NCBI GenBank assembly: GCA_016292745.1
Contig: JAEDFO010000024.1
Location: 1 to 31,489, forward strand
Reading direction: 5' to 3'
Length of the DNA stretch: 31,489 nucleotides
From: Muribaculaceae bacterium
GTDB lineage: Bacteria > Bacteroidota > Bacteroidia > Bacteroidales > Muribaculaceae
In this document: one piece after another, positions 1-8,289 of the stretch
How the letters are laid out: every line of letters begins with the position of its first letter
Numbering within the stretch: position 1 is the stretch's first letter
The notes under the pieces: model-generated
The model's input: the letters and a program-made list of their open reading frames with translations, nothing else
What the model was told of the DNA's origin: nothing
Database searches by the model: none
Position numbers and translations under genes: made by a program

Positions 1-1
1 C

Positions 2-136
2 TCGGTAAGTGGCGGAACCGAATTCAACGGCTACGTTGACGGCGGAACATACACCGCCGGCACTCAAGCCACCACTTTCACTCCGTCATCTATGGTAACT
101 ACCATTGGCTCATCATCAGGTGGCCGTCCATGGTAA
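2..136 (+). CDS. C-terminal end of an unidentified, probably surface or secreted protein (partial)
   Basis: The frame entering from the left edge stays open for 44 codons and ends at TAA 134-136. The visible tail is rich in Gly, Ser and Thr (for example GYVDGGTYTAGTQATTF) and ends in SSSGGRPW. Such low-complexity, Gly/Thr-rich ends are common in exported Bacteroidetes proteins, but no family can be named from this fragment. A hairpin with a T-tract lies about 45 nt downstream, which supports this as a true gene end. The start and most of the protein lie outside the window. Confidence 0.6.
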   Translation, partial: SVSGGTEFNGYVDGGTYTAGTQATTFTPSSMVTTIGSSSGGRPW

Positions 137-182
137 AAAATATAATAGTGTAATCAAAGACTTGTTTAATTAGTGTCAGTTC

Positions 183-227
183 AAGGAGCATTGAGGGCGT
201 GAGTCACAATGTCTCCTTACTTTTTTT
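183..227 (+). terminator. Rho-independent terminator of the left-edge gene
   Basis: Arms AAGGAG-CATTG (183-193) and CAATG-T-CTCCTT (207-218) pair with one bulged T. Two bases later a run of seven T (221-227) follows on the plus strand. It lies directly behind the stop at 136. Confidence 0.7.
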
Positions 228-232
228 ACGAC

Positions 233-261
233 AAAGGCGTGCCATGTTGTGGCACGCCTTT
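233..261. terminator. Bidirectional hairpin between convergent genes
   Basis: A perfect 12-bp stem, AAAGGCGTGCCA (233-244) and TGGCACGCCTTT (250-261), with a 5-nt loop. The A/T ends of the arms give U-rich 3' ends in both directions. It sits between the plus-strand gene ending at 136 and the minus-strand gene ending at 285. Confidence 0.75.
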
Positions 262-284
262 CATTTCATAATGAATGTTCTTAT

Positions 285-1793
285 CTATTCCTTGGCTGTC
301 GACGAATACACCACTATGCGGTGGCACACCACCTGGGCGCCTTCTTCGGGATTGAGAACGCGCAATTGCAGCGTGTGGACGTCCTGCGGCAGCTGATAGT
401 TCCAATACAGGTCCTGCGTGCGGCTGTAGAACCGCGCCGGAGCATCGATGGTATCGGCAACTTCACCGTCGACAATGGCCTCGATATGTGCCACATACGA
501 TTCATCGGCCGAACGGACCTCACCTTTTGCCACTACGGCACATCCGCCGAAGTTAACCGGATTCATCTCTGCCACATCGCCACCGGGAAGCACTGCCGAC
601 ACTTCAAGCCCATCGAACGACTTCTCGTACCGAACCGGCTCGGGCTTCTGCACTTTGATTGTAACGCTATTGTCGTCAACCTTACCGCCACCTTGCTCAA
701 TAACGGCTAAAGCATGTGCAAAACTTTTGTCATACACATCGTTAAGCGACATGTTGGTGTATATGAATTTGCGGTTCTCCACCTGACGCAGATTAGCCAT
801 CCACTGTTCCGGAATATTACTGTAGCCCAACATCGTTCCCAGAATACCGGCAGCCGAAGCGGGGTTACAGTCGGAATCCTGTCCGCATCGGGTTGCAATT
901 TCCATAGTCTTTCCGAAATCGGCCTCACCATAGAGCAATCCAATCACAATGTAGGCAGCATTAATCATGGCGTCGATGTTCAGCGGGTCGTTCACACCCT
1001 CGGGGCATCCCACTTCATCGGCCCATCGCTTCTGGCATTCGGTCCAGGCATATCGCCAATCGTCGGGACGCTGACGGTGCCACTCAATCACATCGGCAAT
1101 GCAACGATAGAAATCGCTCTGTTGCGGAATTGTAAGCAAAGCTTCGTCGACAATGCGAGCAACGTCGGTATACACGAAAGCCAACGAATACATTGCCCCC
1201 ACAAACACGCCTCCATACCAGCCGTTGCCATAGTTCATGATGTGTCCTACGCGGTCCGATATCTCCGATGCCGAGTTTGGCATTGCCGGGCACATCAGTC
1301 CGGCATAATCGGCTTCAATCTGGTAGTCGATATCGTCGGCATGCGGGTTGTTGATCCAATGGCCCGACTCAGGCGGCATTATACCGCGCAGAATGTTGTA
1401 TCGGGCAGCCTGGTTAGCGTGCCACAGCGGATATGGTGCATTGGCAAAAGCCACGGCAAACGAATCGGCAGGAGCATTGATGCCCAGCCGGTCTATGACA
1501 TCGACAAAAGTGAGGTCCATATACACATCGTCGTACAGACCCGGCGAATTGTCGAACCACCATTCAATTGCCCCATCGTCCCACTTCAGCGGAACACTGT
1601 CGGGAATCATCTCGCCGCGCCAGCGGAATTCAGTTGGACCGCCGTAGGTACAGCCTATGGTTTGTCCGGCCCATCCGCCCTTTATTTTGTCGCCAAGGAC
1701 ATCGACGCCGATTGTTACGGTTGAATTGTTGCTGCACGAAGCTGTCAACAGCAATGCTGCAGCCATTAAAATACTTGAACAAAATGCTTTCAT
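285..1793 (-). CDS. ADP-ribosylglycohydrolase (DraG/ARH) family lipoprotein
   Basis: 502 aa. The first 20 residues form a lipoprotein-type signal (hydrophobic LMAAALLLTAS, then Cys20), so the mature protein is probably lipid-anchored outside the inner membrane. The body matches the ADP-ribosylglycohydrolase fold: a Gly-rich N-terminal segment (GGWAGQTIGCTYGGPTEF, about 38-55), an acidic motif YDDVYMD (86-92), and the C-terminal metal motif GQDSDCNP (303-310), equivalent to GxDxDT of the family. Residues from about 380 to the end look like an extra, non-catalytic region. The family hydrolyses ADP-ribose attached to protein or small molecules using two Mg ions; the substrate here is unknown. 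A PCMD-domain gene lies 148 nt upstream on the same strand, but a hairpin and a separate -7 element suggest independent transcription. The canonical T after DxD is Cys, so activity is inferred. Confidence 0.85.
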   Translation of the reverse strand: MKAFCSSILMAAALLLTASCSNNSTVTIGVDVLGDKIKGGWAGQTIGCTYGGPTEFRWRGEMIPDSVPLKWDDGAIEWWFDNSPGLYDDVYMDLTFVDVIDRLGINAPADSFAVAFANAPYPLWHANQAARYNILRGIMPPESGHWINNPHADDIDYQIEADYAGLMCPAMPNSASEISDRVGHIMNYGNGWYGGVFVGAMYSLAFVYTDVARIVDEALLTIPQQSDFYRCIADVIEWHRQRPDDWRYAWTECQKRWADEVGCPEGVNDPLNIDAMINAAYIVIGLLYGEADFGKTMEIATRCGQDSDCNPASAAGILGTMLGYSNIPEQWMANLRQVENRKFIYTNMSLNDVYDKSFAHALAVIEQGGGKVDDNSVTIKVQKPEPVRYEKSFDGLEVSAVLPGGDVAEMNPVNFGGCAVVAKGEVRSADESYVAHIEAIVDGEVADTIDAPARFYSRTQDLYWNYQLPQDVHTLQLRVLNPEEGAQVVCHRIVVYSSTAKE

Positions 1794-1838
1794 GTTATTT
1801 TTTAAGATAAAAATTTATCGGAATAGAGTAATAATTGG

Positions 1839-1846
1839 CAAATATA
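1839..1846 (-). promoter_or_regulatory. Bacteroidetes -7 element before the ADP-ribosylglycohydrolase gene
   Basis: The minus strand reads TATATTTG, a perfect TAnnTTTG, 45 nt before the start codon. No convincing TTTG lies 18-21 nt further upstream. Confidence 0.45.
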
Positions 1847-1882
1847 GCACTTATTACCATCATTTCCTAAGTTTTTTCACCA

Positions 1883-1920
1883 AAAGAGGTGAGCGACCCA
1901 CATGTGCCGTCCACCTCTTT
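1883..1920 (-). terminator. Hairpin after the PCMD-domain gene
   Basis: A 9-bp perfect stem, AAAGAGGTG (1883-1891) and CACCTCTTT (1912-1920), lies just beyond the stop of the gene ending at 1942. On the minus strand the second arm runs into CTCTTTTGG, a short U-tract. Confidence 0.5.
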
Positions 1921-1941
1921 CGCTATTTCATATATCGGTTA

Positions 1942-2910
1942 TCAGAAACCGAATGCAAAGTTGTCAACCCAGAGCGTCATGCCCACAGTGCCAACATATG
2001 CCGTACCGCAACCCGACGATGCCATCACCAACACGTGGGTTGGAGTTGCGTTGGCGTCGGCCCATCCCTCTTCAATCACAGGGACCATCTTCCCTTTGCT
2101 GTTACGGGCATAGTAGGAGTTTTCCTTCGAAATAAGTCCCATATACGATTTGTAGAATGATTGCTTGGTGATGTCGCCATAATGGATGGTCAGCTGATGG
2201 CCATTTACCCAATTGCTCACCGTCTTGCCAAAGCGTTCGCGGCCGGTTCCAACGCGCTTGGCGTGCAAGTTGCCATCCTTATCCTCCCAGCGTTGCTGCA
2301 ACAGCACATACACCTCGGCGTAGTCCTGACCTTGCAAGGTTTTCTTCGAGCCGAAACCACTCGAATAGATTTTATTGCCCTGTGGCACAGTCACCTTATA
2401 ATCGAACACCAGACAAGTAGGGCGCTTGGTATAAGGGATTCCCATCTCCATCTTTCCGTATGGGTTCTTGGTGCTTTTGATAGGCTCGAACACTTGTCCG
2501 AGGAAAATACTGCCCGAGACGAGCACATCCATATTAATCATGCCTAATGCCTTCACATGCTCCAGAATGGTGCACATCTTGGCACAATAGTCGCCGCTGG
2601 CACGCTGTTCGCCGTACACGGCGTTGCTGGTCTTTGTCACACCGGCCACCTTGGCAAGCACGTTACTTGTGGCCCATGGCGAGCCGCCCATGTTAGAATA
2701 TGGTTTAGAGCCTTCGATAGTGGCATTAGGCGCAATCTCGTAGAGAGTACGGGTGTTGCCGCCGATAACCGAAGATTCCTTGATGGTTCGTTTCACCCAT
2801 TGGTTCATGTTGCCAAAAGCAATATTCTCCAGTGTAATGGCCGACATCGGTCCTACCGCCAGCACGGCGATAGCCGCCATAATAAAAATTCGTCTCATCA
2901 TCATTAACAT
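1942..2910 (-). CDS. Exported PCMD-domain (putative carbohydrate metabolism) protein
   Basis: About 322 aa. It begins with an N-terminal signal peptide (MMRRIFIMAAIAVLAVGPMSA). The rest resembles the PCMD domain common in gut Bacteroidales: a segment with GGSPWATSNVLAKV, then a Lys/Cys region CAKMCTILEHVKALG, the motif LVSGSIFLGQVFEPI, and GIPYTKRPTCLVFDYKV. These proteins are thought to be surface or periplasmic and are often linked to glycan use, but the biochemical role is not established. The frame also opens at a TTG at 2931, but that codon overlaps a perfect -7 promoter element, so translation must start at one of the ATGs at 2910, 2904, 2901 or 2898; 2910 is used here. No SusC/SusD or glycoside hydrolase genes are beside it. 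Confidence 0.75.
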   Translation of the reverse strand: MLMMMRRIFIMAAIAVLAVGPMSAITLENIAFGNMNQWVKRTIKESSVIGGNTRTLYEIAPNATIEGSKPYSNMGGSPWATSNVLAKVAGVTKTSNAVYGEQRASGDYCAKMCTILEHVKALGMINMDVLVSGSIFLGQVFEPIKSTKNPYGKMEMGIPYTKRPTCLVFDYKVTVPQGNKIYSSGFGSKKTLQGQDYAEVYVLLQQRWEDKDGNLHAKRVGTGRERFGKTVSNWVNGHQLTIHYGDITKQSFYKSYMGLISKENSYYARNSKGKMVPVIEEGWADANATPTHVLVMASSGCGTAYVGTVGMTLWVDNFAFGF

Positions 2911-2928
2911 TTTTATAAAAGGGTACGA

Positions 2929-2936
2929 CAAAGGTA
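2929..2936 (-). promoter_or_regulatory. -7 promoter element of the PCMD-domain gene
   Basis: The minus strand reads TACCTTTG, a perfect TAnnTTTG, 18 nt upstream of the ATG at 2910. It rules out the upstream TTG as the start codon. No clear -33 TTTG is visible. Confidence 0.55.
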
Positions 2937-3051
2937 ACCATTATAGTTCGATGTCGGTTATAAAAACATCACAACAACGCCCTATTAGCGACATTTTGAA
3001 CACTTTTACACCATTTTCGGAACATTTGAGAGCTCAGCACAGTGCAAAAGA

Positions 3052-3089
3052 CAGGAGCGCGCCGGGCACATGGCCTCAACACGCTCCTG
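3052..3089 (-). terminator. Terminator of the POT transporter gene
   Basis: Stem CAGGAGCG (3052-3059) and CGCTCCTG (3082-3089), with a possible inner GCC/GGC pairing. On the minus strand it is followed by TCTTTTGC. It lies 27 nt behind the transporter stop. Confidence 0.55.
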
Positions 3090-3116
3090 AACACTTTATC
3101 GCGCTATGTATTTTTA

Positions 3117-4616
3117 TCAGCACACTTTCTCAAGCTTCTTCATCACTGCAAAGATGAATAGGAACGAGAGCACGCAAAGAGTTACGAGTACACCCCAAAC
3201 TGCGTAGAGCGGAATGTGCCCCCACAACCATGCCGGAATCATTACCAGCTGGTTACCGATGGCTGTAGCGCCAAACCAGCAACCCATCATGAGACCCTTG
3301 TATTTCGGAGGTGCCACCTTCGACACGAAGCTGATGCCCATCGGCGAAAGCAGAAGTTCGGCAAATGTGAGTACCAGATAGGTTGATACCAGCCAGTTAG
3401 GCGATACACGCTGTGCATCGTCGCCACCGTATACCAAACCATACGATGCCACCATCATTATAACGAAACCGATGCCGGCCACAAGCATACCCAAGCCGAT
3501 TTTGCGCGGAGCCGACGGCTCTTTGCCTCGGCTGGCAAGCCAACCGAAGATGGCCATCGAAACCGGGGTGAGAGCCACCACAAAGCATGGATTGAACTGC
3601 TGGAATATAGGAGCTGCAATTTCAATGCCTTCGGCTGAAATGTTCACGCTCTTATAAGCAAGGAACGCACAAGCCACAACAATAATGGCACTTGCCACAA
3701 GGCGACCTTTTGCAGTAGTCGACTGGAAAGCGGCAAACAAGGCGTAGATGATGAAGATTACAGCCACCAGATTGGTTACATCGAACATCATCGACTCAAT
3801 ACCGGCGCTGTGCTGGGCTGTATAGTCGCGGGCAAAATATGTGAGCGTCATACCGTTCTGATGGAACGCCATCCAGAAGAAGATAACCACCGCAAACACC
3901 AGGAACAGAGCCACGAGGCGGTCCTTGGTCTCCTTTGGCGAAAGTTCTTCAGCAGGGGCATTGCCGCTGGCCTTGGCAGCCGAACGGCGGTCGGCCACCG
4001 ACGCATATGTCGAACGAGAGAAGTAATAAATCATGATTGACACAATCAACGAGATGCAAGCCACGCCGAACGCATAGTGGTACGAGTCGGCCACCGACAC
4101 GCCAAAGTTGTTCTGAGCATAATTCATCACACTGATTGCGGCAGTTGGAGCAAACAGAGCGCCGATGTTGATAGCCATATAGAACAGCGAGAAGGCCGAG
4201 TCGCGCTTGGGCTGCATTTCAGGCGAATCGTAGAGATTGCCCACCATTACCTGCAAGTTGCCCTTGAACAGACTGGTGCCTACACTAATCAGCAACAGAG
4301 CTACAGCCATGATGCCTACGGCAGCCACACCGGCACCGGCAGGTATCGACAGGCAAAGATAGCCAAGAAACATCACCACAATACCGATGGTTACACACTT
4401 GTTGAAGCCAATGCGGTCGGCAATGGCGCCACCAATGATTGGCAGGAAATAGACCATCATCAGGAATGTGGAATAGACGGTTCCCGTAACTCCTTCGCTC
4501 CATCCGAAATTGGCCTGAAGGAACAGTGCGAACACTGCAAGCATGGTGTAGTAGCCAAAGCGTTCGCCGGTGTTGGCTAATGCCAACGCATAAAGACCCT
4601 TAGGTTGATTGAACAT
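3117..4616 (-). CDS. POT/PTR family proton-coupled peptide transporter
   Basis: 499 aa with about 12-14 hydrophobic segments, the usual size of bacterial peptide MFS transporters. The N-terminal signature of the family is recognisable as NTGERFGYY (residues 15-23), followed by the MFS loop motif GGAIADRIGFNK (about 62-73). The family imports di- and tripeptides across the inner membrane driven by protons. The standard signature is ExxERFxYY; here the first Glu is Asn15, which may change proton coupling (see findings). The C-terminal half holds LSPMGISFVSKVAPPKYKG, typical of the family. sufE lies 62 nt upstream on the same strand; no promoter match was found in the AT-rich gap, so co-transcription is possible. 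A hairpin follows the stop. Confidence 0.9.
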   Translation of the reverse strand: MFNQPKGLYALALANTGERFGYYTMLAVFALFLQANFGWSEGVTGTVYSTFLMMVYFLPIIGGAIADRIGFNKCVTIGIVVMFLGYLCLSIPAGAGVAAVGIMAVALLLISVGTSLFKGNLQVMVGNLYDSPEMQPKRDSAFSLFYMAINIGALFAPTAAISVMNYAQNNFGVSVADSYHYAFGVACISLIVSIMIYYFSRSTYASVADRRSAAKASGNAPAEELSPKETKDRLVALFLVFAVVIFFWMAFHQNGMTLTYFARDYTAQHSAGIESMMFDVTNLVAVIFIIYALFAAFQSTTAKGRLVASAIIVVACAFLAYKSVNISAEGIEIAAPIFQQFNPCFVVALTPVSMAIFGWLASRGKEPSAPRKIGLGMLVAGIGFVIMMVASYGLVYGGDDAQRVSPNWLVSTYLVLTFAELLLSPMGISFVSKVAPPKYKGLMMGCWFGATAIGNQLVMIPAWLWGHIPLYAVWGVLVTLCVLSFLFIFAVMKKLEKVC

Positions 4617-4678
4617 AGAATTGGAATTTTAAACTGTTATTATATTTATACTCAATTATTTACCATTTTCAGCCACTG

Positions 4679-5110
4679 CTATGCCTGCTGACGGGCCTTG
4701 AATGCCAGGGCATACATGCGCATCTGCTTAACCATGGCCAGCAACCCGTTGCTGCGCGTGGGCGACAAATGCTCGCGAAGCCCTATGGCCTCGATAAAGT
4801 GCAGGTCCGACTCAAGAATTTCGTCGGGGGTGTGCCCCGAAAGCACTCTGATGAGCAGCGCTATGATGCCTTTCACTATTATGGCATCGCTGTCGGCACT
4901 GAAAGTGATGGTGCCATCCGGTTGCTGCTCAGCATTGAGCCACACGCGGCTTTGGCATCCCTCGATAATGTTCTCAGGCACCTTATATTTGGCATCGAGC
5001 GGCTCAACTGCATTGCCCAGCTCAATAATATACGAATAGCGGTCCATCCAATCGTCGAAACCGCTGAACTCGTCGATAATCTCTTCCTGTATGTCGTTAA
5101 TCGATTCCAT
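4679..5110 (-). CDS. sufE: SufE-family cysteine desulfurase sulfur acceptor
   Basis: 143 aa, the usual SufE length. The catalytic cysteine motif GCQS is present, with Cys52, close to Cys51 of E. coli SufE. The surrounding segment (KVPENIIEGCQSRVW) and the helical ending with HLSPTRSNGL are characteristic. SufE takes persulfide sulfur from the cysteine desulfurase SufS and passes it to the SufBCD scaffold for Fe-S cluster assembly in the cytoplasm. No other suf gene is in the window, so the gene is detached from any suf operon. It is transcribed away from the M16 peptidase gene; a -7 element (TATTTTTG) stands 28 nt before the start. Confidence 0.93.
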   Translation of the reverse strand: MESINDIQEEIIDEFSGFDDWMDRYSYIIELGNAVEPLDAKYKVPENIIEGCQSRVWLNAEQQPDGTITFSADSDAIIVKGIIALLIRVLSGHTPDEILESDLHFIEAIGLREHLSPTRSNGLLAMVKQMRMYALAFKARQQA

Positions 5111-5138
5111 CTTTTCGTAAAGTTTGTCAAAAGATAGC

Positions 5139-5146
5139 CAAAAATA
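5139..5146 (-). promoter_or_regulatory. -7 promoter element of sufE
   Basis: The minus strand reads TATTTTTG, a match to TAnnTTTG, 28 nt before the sufE ATG. No -33 element is obvious. Confidence 0.45.
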
Positions 5147-5244
5147 CTCAAATTTATCTGAATGACCGCCATAATGGCAACTTTTTCTGCTATCGACATG
5201 TAATAAAACTCGTTAAAGCCCGACTAACATAATTGAAATATCGT

Positions 5245-5252
5245 TACTTTTG
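5245..5252 (+). promoter_or_regulatory. -7 promoter element of the M16 peptidase gene
   Basis: TACTTTTG matches TAnnTTTG exactly, 54 nt before the ATG at 5307. A possible upstream ATT-type start at 5250 falls inside this element, which supports the downstream ATG. Confidence 0.55.
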
Positions 5253-5306
5253 CACATTGCAGATAGTAAGACAACAATAATAATTCACAATAAAACACTG
5301 ATAATC

Positions 5307-8144
5307 ATGACTAAATCATTCAGAAAAGTGCTGATGGCCCTGTTCATGCTGGTGGCCATAAGTGCCTCGGCTCAGATGATTCCACAATTGTCCGACCCTC
5401 TGGCCCGCACAGGAAAATTGCCTAACGGCCTTTCATACTACATCCGTCACAACGAATTTCCAAAGGGACAAGCCGACTTCCACATTGCCCAAAAGGTTGG
5501 CGCCGTACAGGAAAACGAAGAGCAGAACGGCCTTGCCCACTTCCTGGAGCATATGTGCTTCAACGGTACCAAGAACTTCCCCGACAAGAAACTCCTCACT
5601 TGGCTCGAGAGCATCGGTGTGAAGTTCGGATATAACCTCAATGCCCACACAGGCACCGACGAAACAGTATACGATATAACCAACGTGCCGGTGGCTCGCG
5701 AATCGGTGGTCGATTCGTGCCTGCTCATCCTTCACGACTGGGCCGACGCCCTCACCCTTGCCGATGAGGAAATAAACAAGGAACGTGGCGTTATCCACGA
5801 GGAATGGCGTATGGGCTACGGTGCCATCTCGCGCATCCTGCGCCGTCACGCTCCGGAACTTTATCCTAACACTCCTTACGCCACTCACGACGTTATCGGC
5901 AGCATGGATGTTATCGACAACTTCGCGCCACAGGTGCTCCGCGACTACTACGAAAAATGGTATCGCCCCGACTTGCAAGGCATCATCGTGGTTGGCGACA
6001 TCGATGTTGACCAGGTGGAGAAGAAAATCGTCAACCTGTTTGCTCCCATCAAGATGCCGCAGAACCCGGCCGAATTCACCTATACCCAGGTGGCCGACAA
6101 TGCCGAACCTATTGTAATCAGCGACAAGGATGCTGAAATGCCTGCCAACATCCTGTTCATTGCACAGAAATACGACTTCCTTCCTCGTGAGATGCGCAAC
6201 ACCGATGCCGGGCTGATGATGGAATATATGAACGCTGTGGTGCAATCGGTTATGAACGAACGTTTCACCGACATAACCCTGAAGCCTAACGCTCCATTTG
6301 CCGGATGCAACCTCGGCATGGACTCTTATCTGTATGCCAGCACCAAGGGCGCTGCTCTTATCCAGGCTTACGTTAACGACAAAGGTGCCGAAGCTGCCCT
6401 CAATGCTATTCTCACCGAAGTCAAGCGCGCCAAGGACTTTGGCTTCACCCAGTCGGAGTTTGAACGCGCCCGCGATGAATATCTGAGTCTCCTCGAAAAG
6501 GCTTACAACAATCGCACTTCCGACAAAAACGACGTGTATGCCCAGCGCTACATCCGCAACTTCATACAAGCCTCTCCCGTAGCTCCAATAGAATATGAAT
6601 ACGAGAAAATGAAGGCTGTGATTCCGATGCTGCCGCTCGAAGCCGTAAACCAATACGTCAGCGAGGTACTGTCGGCCGACCCACAGAATCCTAAAGGTCC
6701 ACTGGGCAAGAATCTGGTAGTAATGGCAATGACTCCTGAAAAGGAAGGCATTGTAGTGCCCACAGTCGAGCAGCTCAACGCTGTTATTGCTGCCGTTAAT
6801 GCTGCCACCATCGAAGCTCCGAAAGATGATGCCGTTAAGGAACCTCTGATGAGCGAACTTCCCAAGCCTGGCAAAATAGTGAAGACCGAAACCAACGATG
6901 CTCTCGGGTTCACAACACTCACCCTATCAAACGGTGTGAAAGTGGCTTTGAAGCCTACCGATTTCAAGGAAAACGAAATCGTGCTGAAAGCCGTCAGCGA
7001 CGGTGGTGCTTCGCTCTATCCGGCTGCCGATTATGCCAACACCATCCTCGCAACCGATATGATTGGCTCTACCGGTCTGGGCAAGTTCTCCACCACCCAA
7101 CTGTCGAAAATTCTCGCCGGCAAGCAGGCCTCAATTTCTATGAGCATTACCGGTTACGACGAATCGGTTAACGGCAAATCCACATCGAAGGACCTTGAGA
7201 CAATGATGCAGCTCCTTTACCTCAACTTCACTCAGCCTCGCGAGAACGAAGAAGAATGGAACAATATCAAGAACCTCTACTCATCGCAGCTCGAAAACTA
7301 CGGACGCAACCCACAGGTGGCTTTCAGCGACTCACTTAACCGCAACCTGTACTCGTTCCACCCAAAGGCAATGATTGAAAGCAAGGAGATGATTGACCAG
7401 ACCAGCTTCAAGCGCATGCTCGAAATCTACAAGGAACGATTCGGCAATGCCGCCGACTTCAACTTCGTAATCGTGGGCAGCTTCGATATGGAGCAGATGA
7501 AACAATATGTGGCTCAATATATCGGCTCGCTCCCAGCCAACAAGAATGCCAAGAAGGAAACTGCTGCCAACGACGGCAAGCAGATTGCAAAGGGCAAGGT
7601 TGAGAAGCGCATTGTAATCCCAAGCGAAAGCAAGCAGGCTATGCTGGCTCTCATATGGAGTGCCAACATTAAATACAACCTCGAGAACCGTCTGATGACA
7701 AGCGTTGCCGGTCAGTTGATGGCCAACGAACTGCTTAACAGTGTTCGCGAGGACGAAGGCGCTGCCTACAGCCCTTATGCCAGCGGTTCAATGCGCCACA
7801 ACTATGCCGACATGGCCCTCATTCAAACAGTGTTCGGCCTTAACCCCGACAAAAACGAAAAGAGCATTGCCCTGTCAATCAACAGCCTCGAGAAACTCGC
7901 CAAGAACATCCCGACCGAGGAACTCAACAAAATCAAGGAATTCATGCTCAAGAAAGCCGACGAAGATGCACGAGAAAACAGCTATTGGGCCAACACAATT
8001 GCAGAATATGCTGCCGAAGGCATCGACCTCCACTCATCTTTCAAACAGGCAGTGTCGAGCCTCACTACAGAGCAGATGCAGCAATTCATAGCACAGCTCA
8101 TCGGCCAAGGCAATCGATTCCAGTTCCTGATGATGCCGGAATAA
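5307..8144 (+). CDS. Exported M16 (pitrilysin-type) zinc metallopeptidase
   Basis: 945 aa from the ATG at 5307. Residues 1-23 are a signal peptide (VLMALFMLVAISASAQ), so the enzyme acts in the periplasm or is membrane-associated. The inverted zinc motif HFLEH is at 78-82, and the third ligand Glu159 in KERGVIHEEW lies at the classical distance (about 76 residues). The N-terminal half carries the active site; the second half (about 540-945) repeats the M16 fold without the zinc motif, as in other two-unit M16 proteins (pitrilysin, PqqL-like). Such enzymes degrade peptides enclosed in a clamshell chamber. The longer frame opening at 5250 is rejected because it overlaps the promoter and puts 19 polar residues before the signal peptide. 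A strong terminator follows. The gene stands alone between a divergent sufE and an exported metallo-beta-lactamase-fold gene. Confidence 0.93.
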   Translation: MTKSFRKVLMALFMLVAISASAQMIPQLSDPLARTGKLPNGLSYYIRHNEFPKGQADFHIAQKVGAVQENEEQNGLAHFLEHMCFNGTKNFPDKKLLTWLESIGVKFGYNLNAHTGTDETVYDITNVPVARESVVDSCLLILHDWADALTLADEEINKERGVIHEEWRMGYGAISRILRRHAPELYPNTPYATHDVIGSMDVIDNFAPQVLRDYYEKWYRPDLQGIIVVGDIDVDQVEKKIVNLFAPIKMPQNPAEFTYTQVADNAEPIVISDKDAEMPANILFIAQKYDFLPREMRNTDAGLMMEYMNAVVQSVMNERFTDITLKPNAPFAGCNLGMDSYLYASTKGAALIQAYVNDKGAEAALNAILTEVKRAKDFGFTQSEFERARDEYLSLLEKAYNNRTSDKNDVYAQRYIRNFIQASPVAPIEYEYEKMKAVIPMLPLEAVNQYVSEVLSADPQNPKGPLGKNLVVMAMTPEKEGIVVPTVEQLNAVIAAVNAATIEAPKDDAVKEPLMSELPKPGKIVKTETNDALGFTTLTLSNGVKVALKPTDFKENEIVLKAVSDGGASLYPAADYANTILATDMIGSTGLGKFSTTQLSKILAGKQASISMSITGYDESVNGKSTSKDLETMMQLLYLNFTQPRENEEEWNNIKNLYSSQLENYGRNPQVAFSDSLNRNLYSFHPKAMIESKEMIDQTSFKRMLEIYKERFGNAADFNFVIVGSFDMEQMKQYVAQYIGSLPANKNAKKETAANDGKQIAKGKVEKRIVIPSESKQAMLALIWSANIKYNLENRLMTSVAGQLMANELLNSVREDEGAAYSPYASGSMRHNYADMALIQTVFGLNPDKNEKSIALSINSLEKLAKNIPTEELNKIKEFMLKKADEDARENSYWANTIAEYAAEGIDLHSSFKQAVSSLTTEQMQQFIAQLIGQGNRFQFLMMPE

Positions 8145-8171
8145 ACCGCGACCATCACTATTATTAAGGCT

Positions 8172-8216
8172 GAGGCTCATCGCTACGAAAGGCGATGGGC
8201 CTCTGTCGCATTTTTT
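8172..8216 (+). terminator. Rho-independent terminator of the M16 peptidase gene
   Basis: Arms GAGGCTCATCGC (8172-8183) and GCGATGGGCCTC (8192-8203) form a 12-bp stem with one G-U pair; a run of six T follows at 8211-8216. Confidence 0.8.
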
Positions 8217-8289
8217 GCAATTTCCAAAGTCATTTTTTGCAGCTTTTTCACTACCTTTATGACAGAATAAATCAAAATACCAAACGAAT

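Noticed and set aside
714..1724. A 336-codon frame on the plus strand opposite the ADP-ribosylglycohydrolase
   Set aside because: No recognisable motifs; the minus strand carries the lipoprotein signal and the metal motifs.
5250..5306. Extended N-terminus of the M16 peptidase
   Set aside because: It would begin inside the -7 promoter box and put a polar stretch before the signal peptide.
5433..6653. A 406-codon open frame opposite the M16 peptidase
   Set aside because: Antisense shadow caused by the codon pattern; the plus strand has HFLEH and the downstream Glu at the right distance.
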